Source: Blumeriella jaapii
Taxonomy: Eukaryota > Ascomycota > Leotiomycetes > Helotiales > Drepanopezizaceae
Length of the DNA: 64,000 nt
Direction: 5' to 3'
NCBI GenBank assembly: GCA_009599575.1
Contig: VWND01000069.1
Coordinates: 496,001-560,000, forward strand
A program made the position numbers and the translations under genes. The notes beneath the pieces were generated by a model. That model did no database searches. It had not been told where the DNA came from and saw only the letters and a program-made list of their open reading frames with translations. Below are positions 59,080 to 64,000 of the stretch, in pieces. How positions within the stretch are numbered: the first letter of the stretch is position 1; each line of letters starts with the position of its first letter.

Positions 59080-61694
59080 GGTGCGCAGAAACGGAGAGGG
59101 GCAAAATATAGGTATGGGTGAAGGCAATTGGAGTACTTGAGCATTTACGCATCGGCTGTACAATGAAACTGGTTGTTAAGAATGTTATTACGTTTCTTAT
59201 TCCGGATCTCCCTCTTGTATTTTTCTCTTTTGGCGCGCTTTTTTGGATGTCGTTGTGTTGTTGCCGAGCTGTAGACCTGACCCGATGATTGAGTGGTCGC
59301 TGCTCTGCTTCGGGTCGTTTCGCATCACGTGATCTTTGCCTGAGTCCACTCAAAAGACATGTTAAAAAGTAGCAGGTATATCTAGCCAAACACTATGAGT
59401 TTTTCTTAGCACCATTCAAGGCACCACCCTGCAAGTCTACTAACTCAATTGATAACTTCTCCAGCTAACCATTTGCACAGTTAGTTCTGAATACCTTTAC
59501 CTTCACTTATTTACATGTCTTCAAAAAAAAAAAAAAAAAAAAACGCACAAGAAAGACCCGGAAATTAAAACGCAAGTGAAGAGATGTTATCTTCTTTCCG
59601 GTTGGGAGTTTGTTTTTGCTTTTCTTCTACACAAGTACCTAAGTAGGCAGGCAGGCATGTAGCTCGCCACTTTCACCTCTGTCGTGCTACACCATCATCT
59701 CATCTCGAGCCGTCAACAATCTGCTGTGTATCTTATGTACAACACGAGCGTCCTTTAATTTCTTTACCTTCTCTCGCAGTGCTCGGCTGTGAAAAGGCTT
59801 TCAGAGATCCGATGCGAGAAAAATAAATTGCTGATTCGATGTGAGTCTAATCCTTTACAGGCTTCTATGGACACAGTGTTTCCCAATGGATCCTAGCTAG
59901 GGGGTACGCAATCTCCTTCCAGTCTCTGCGGTACTGTACCTGCTTGCGTATCGGTCGTGTCACCACATGCGTGGACTGGAACCGGAAACCAGGGATCCAG
60001 CATACGCCATTTTAGCGAGCTGGAACGAACGTATATGCAAGCAAACATCCATTCATCCCACTCAAGGCGGATGTTTACAACTCAATGTCCAATGTAGGCA
60101 GAGCATCCCGAAGAACCTGACCAGCACCTGTTTAACATCGCTTTGCTGAACAGAACGGCCCAAAAGACGCCGAAGGCAGATAGATCACAGTACAGTCGAG
60201 TGATATTTCCATCCCCTCCCGCCTCGTAAGACTAAGCCCACGTTGCTCTACTAACTTGATACAGTAGATGTTTAGGATTTGATGCTTGTGCTCATGCTCG
60301 CAGAGTCAGCTTCTTATCTTTGGACGCCACACCTTCCGGTCTTGCTGACCTTACCCTTAAGTCCAGAAACCAGCACACGCGCGAGCTAGCGAGCCAATGG
60401 AAGTCTGCGAGATCGGAACGTAGGGCTGAAGGATGATACGTGTAGTTCTGCGTAGAGGTTGTGGTGAGGTGGACTCAGGGCTGATTGGTGGATGTTTTTC
60501 CGTTTGGGGATGTTTCTTTTTTTTACCCGGGTTCCGGGTCGAGCGGTTTTCTGGGCTGGGTAAGTGGCATCGTGCGAGTACATTTGTGAGTTTTGAAGGC
60601 ATTCAGTGGGGTATTTCTCCGCGGCAGAGTAAGTAAGTACCTCTTGTCTGGGGTTGTTTGCTTATTACTACGGTACGACAGTTGACAGGGAAAGTAGATT
60701 GGTTACCGAGTGAGAAAGGGGGACGGGAGGTAGAAATCCGACCCTAGCAGCTTTCCCAGCCAGAAAATGGGAATCAGAGCCCGTTGACATGGACCTTAGA
60801 TGTACCAGGCCGATGTGCAGATTCTGGGATACCGTGAAGAAGAAGGACTCGAGAAATACCGGCTACGAAAGACATCGGATCGTGTCTAAATTAGCCCATT
60901 TCTAGTAGGTGCTTACGATATCGAGCTATCAGAAGTCCAGAGCCGGAACCCAGTCTGACGTTCACAGCGAGACTTCGTTCGTCAGTACGCCAGTCCCTTC
61001 GTTCTCGCTTCAGTCGACCCGAGCGACACAAGCAAAACGCACCAGCACCTCTCTCTCCTTTCCTCCCCTAGCACACACAAACTCGGAGTGCTGGCAAGAT
61101 GGGGTTCTTGGAGGTCACCATGACAGCTGGCTGTGCAGGGTACTCAGGATCCGTCTCGCCCTTCCTTCCAGATGCGTATGGAGGTTTGCTCCACAAGACT
61201 CAGCGAGCGACGCTCACGCATTCACCGCAGCCAACAGGGGCTCATGGTTCATTCGTCCGCGTCCCCTCCACAAACCGACGGACTGATAAGCCTTCCTAAG
61301 GGGATCCGGTCTATTTTCAGCTGCGGCTTGACATCTCCCGCGCCGCCATCCCTCCGCGTTTCTTCCTTCCCCTTTACACTACACGACGGCTGTTGCTCAG
61401 CATATGTCGCTCACGGATGATGGGTGAGGTAGTATAGAAGAAGACTTGTGGCTGCAAGCGTAGTTATCTAATTCCCTGTTTGCCATGCAGCTGCTCTTCA
61501 CTTGTCCCCTGACTCATTTCCTTGAATCACGTTTTCATCTATGATTCTCGAAGCCTTGTTGTGACGGCGGTGCTTTCTGGAGCTACATGAAAGGTGGAGT
61601 CACCTGAACTTGACTCGAGTCAAGCTTGTCCTTCTCTTGTGCTTGTCTTCTTCTTTGCCGTCGATCACGGCGATACGTTATATACGTACCGGAG
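59080..61694. other. Gene-poor interval
   Basis: No gene recognised. A TCACGTGA palindrome lies at 59325-59332 and an A22 run at 59523-59544. GGTACTGTACC occurs at 59930-59940 and GTAAGTACCT at 60633-60642. ORFs are at most 128 codons and lack motifs. The plus-strand sequence from 61000 to 61600 may be the 5' leader and promoter of the partial membrane-protein gene. Confidence 0.65.
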
Positions 61695-64000
61695 ATGGAC
61701 TTCGAAGAGTCGCCCTACGAAACGCGAAACCGGCGCAACTCATTACATGAAAGCATGCAGATTGGACGTGCAGTCACCACGTCGACAACTCCAGGCTCAG
61801 TGCCTGACGAACTCTTTCTGGAAACAGTTCCCATCCCGCCCGCGCCTCCGCACCTGAGCACGAGGAATATCCATCAGCCTTCGCTTTACTCCAGCAACCG
61901 GAGCTTCTCAGACTCCCGTACTCTGCTACCGAGTCAGAGCGGGAAGAACATGTATCAGTATTCGAGTACGACAAGGTTCATATTCGACGAACCGGTGGCG
62001 GAGGAGAGGAGGTTTGTTGAGCGCGTCAAGAGTGCACTGCTGGGGAATGGGAGCAGGGAGCCCGGATGGAGTGGGGTGCCTCAGACCCTGACGAGGGGGT
62101 TGGCGGATGGTTTCGGAGACTTGATGGTCGATGTTCTGGGAGTGGTAGCTACGGTTCCGTTCTTCGCACTGGGTGGAGTTTTGGCGTATCAAGAAGGTGA
62201 GGAAGTGGAGGGGAGCAAGAGAAACGTTCTGGAGCAGTGTATCATGGGAGTACGTGATTTGTCCCACACCTTTCATACATCTGAGCTGACGATTGCAGGC
62301 TGCCACACTATTCCCATTTGTCTTCTCCGTAATCGTGGGCAGGACTACAATCAAGCTTGCAAATTGGAGATTGGAGAAGGGCGCTTCGCTCGGCCTTCTT
62401 GAACGTCTCGTGGGATCTCGGACGGTGGGCGGGACTATCGTCACGCAGTTCAGGCTACGGACGATCTCGATAGTCGGATTTGGGCTGACCCTGGTATGGC
62501 TTCTGTCCCCACTCGGAAGTCAGTCGGTTCTCCGGATACTGTCGACGAAGACCAACAACTCTGCCGTCTCAGCAGACCCGCCGGTGCCAATATCATACCT
62601 CAACTCTCGGCAAACAAGCCAAGCGAGCACGCTAGCCTTGAACTCGTGGTTTACCAGTTTCGCAGGCATGTTTACTTCTGCCATCCTTACCCCAGATGCT
62701 GCTAAGAACAGCACAATGGACACTTGGGGAAACGTCAGAGTACCTTTCTTCTCAGGTCTCTCAAGCACTACTCCGGATACCAGCGGCTGGAAGCAAATAG
62801 ATAGCAGCAACACGCTTGTCTACAGTTCTTTATTTGGCATTCCTGTGGTAGGACTTCCCCTCGGGAAGTCGACCTTCAGCATCGAATCTGCTTACATAGA
62901 GCTTGCTTGCTCACTTATAACTTCCACCCTGGTTCGGAGCGCCGTCAACTTTGCCGACCCCGGCTTGATCTCTCCGACCGGGCCGTTCGTTTCTTCTCAG
63001 ACCATCTCCTCCTCGACAACATGGGCAATGGGCTACACCGGAGACGATATCACCTCCCTCCTCCCCAACGCCGCGGTTCAAAGCCTGGACACGCTTCCCC
63101 TAGACGCAACACTGAAAACCTACAGCTCCGGGCTCCTCCTCTATCAGGATTTCACAGGGGCCTCCAACGTCACGTCCATCTACTGCGTTCCTTCTCAGGT
63201 TTACGTCGAATCTGTGGTCACTTGCAACAGATCCGCCCTCGCTGCACCCATAGCTAGCTGCGCCGTGACGGCTCAGCGCCCTTCTCTCCTCTCGCACATG
63301 CCTACCGCCTTAACGTCTCTCTCGATGAACGCCACATGGCTAGCCATCACCTCGCTGCTGCCCTTCACCACGCCGAGCGGGACTAGCATCGACCTCATTT
63401 CGAACTACCTCGTCAACCCTTCCTCAAACATCTACCTCGAATCCACGCCCATGGTCTCCGCTCTACCCAACAGCACCGCCGAGAGCAGACTCCTTGACGA
63501 GGTCACCCTCCCGGAGTTCGGCCAGCGTCTCGCCCAGCTCCTGAACACCTTCCTGCAAGGCACCACTCTACACGCAGCCTCCTACCTCCGAGGCGACCTC
63601 CCACTGCCATCTTCTCCCGTAGTGGCCGGCACGCCAGCCCTCCTCTCGACCCAGCTCGCCTCCGCCCCCGACACACTCACCGTCCCAAGCAGCAGCACCC
63701 ACACTACGACCATGCTCCTCTTCGCCGTTTCCTACCCTTGGCTCGCGCTCTATTTCCTCGCCACGTCCGCCATGCTGCTCGCCGCCGTCGCGTCAGCGCT
63801 CATCCGCAGGAAATCCACCGCGCGCGATTTTCTCCCGTACGTCTCGTCGCTGTGCCGCGAGGCACAGCTGGTGAAGTTCCCGCTGGGTGGCGCGGACATG
63901 GATGGTCTTGAGCGCACACGAAGGTGCCAAGGCGTGCGGATCCAGCTGGGGGATTTGGGAGACGTCGAAGGCGGGGAGGAGGTTGGGACGGGCGTTGCGG
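61695..64000 (+). CDS. Multi-pass membrane protein, 3' truncated by window
   Basis: Fungal-specific integral membrane protein of unknown role, open to the window end (at least 752 aa). Exon 1 is 61695-62249, the intron 62250-62298 (49 bp), and exon 2 runs from 62299 onward. The cytosolic N-terminus is Ser/Arg/Pro-rich (about 1-130). Membrane segments: GVVATVPFFALGGVLAY (about 155-172), a second around AATLFPFVFSVIVG (186-199), and ISIVGFGLTLVWLLSPLG (about 237-254). A long, presumably extracytosolic Ser/Thr-rich loop with N-X-S/T sites follows (NNS, NST, NVTS, NAT). The last segment is YPWLALYFLATSAMLLAAVASALI (about 664-687), then a cytosolic tail. The layout resembles the DUF3176-type gene at 37.5 kb, but I see no clear shared motif. 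The start is the first ATG of the frame. Confidence 0.85.

Noticed and set aside
1..64000. tRNA, rRNA, CRISPR array or telomeric repeat
   Set aside because: No tRNA-like T-arm/anticodon arrangement, rRNA stretch, spaced direct repeats of CRISPR type or TTAGGG arrays were seen on reading; short or divergent RNA genes could still be missed.

Overview
The window is nuclear DNA of a filamentous ascomycete (Pezizomycotina). The evidence is short GT-AG introns (about 44-240 bp), a hybrid histidine kinase, a fungal Zn2Cys6 regulator, a RID-type cytosine methyltransferase, a CFEM seven-transmembrane receptor and DUF3176-type membrane proteins. A Dothideomycete is my guess; nothing in the sequence proves it. 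Exon structures were worked out by hand from splice signals, reading frame and conserved motifs. Each completed model has a length divisible by three, except the one gene that appears frameshifted.

Layout. 0.8-5.4 kb (-): six-exon hybrid histidine kinase, with one intron that only works as GC-AG and contains a G21 tract. 8.0-10.5 kb (+): Zn2Cys6 regulator with an apparent 1-bp frameshift. 15.0-16.2 kb (-): two-finger C2H2 protein. 21.5-25.3 kb: divergent pair, eIF2B gamma (-) and a peroxin-22-like protein (+), sharing a 445-bp promoter with a TCACGTGA box. 26.1-27.0 kb (+): SRP19. 29.2-31.6 kb (+): RID/Masc1-type DNA methyltransferase. 32.5-34.1 kb (+): CCCH zinc-finger protein. 37.5-39.5 kb (+): DUF3176-type membrane protein. 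42.1-45.8 kb (-): large hydrophilic LEA-like repeat protein. 48.9-50.5 kb (-): CFEM receptor. 54.3-55.1 kb (-): GNAT acetyltransferase. 56.0-59.1 kb (+): ER Hsp70 of the Lhs1/GRP170 type. 61.7 kb to the window end (+): a partial multi-pass membrane protein.

The genes do not form a metabolic cluster or an obvious mobile island. Two pairs are linked by function: SRP19 and Lhs1 both serve ER protein entry and folding, and eIF2B gamma is also a housekeeping translation gene. The kinase, the receptor and three zinc-finger proteins are signalling or regulatory. The methyltransferase is of the family that drives repeat-induced point mutation in Neurospora.

About half the window has no supportable gene. 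The non-coding part has two characters. From 1-13 kb and 35-60 kb it is full of poly-C/G runs, minisatellites and copies of a TACAGTA/GTACTGTAC motif. From 13-35 kb this motif is almost absent. No tRNA, rRNA, CRISPR array or intact transposon was recognised.
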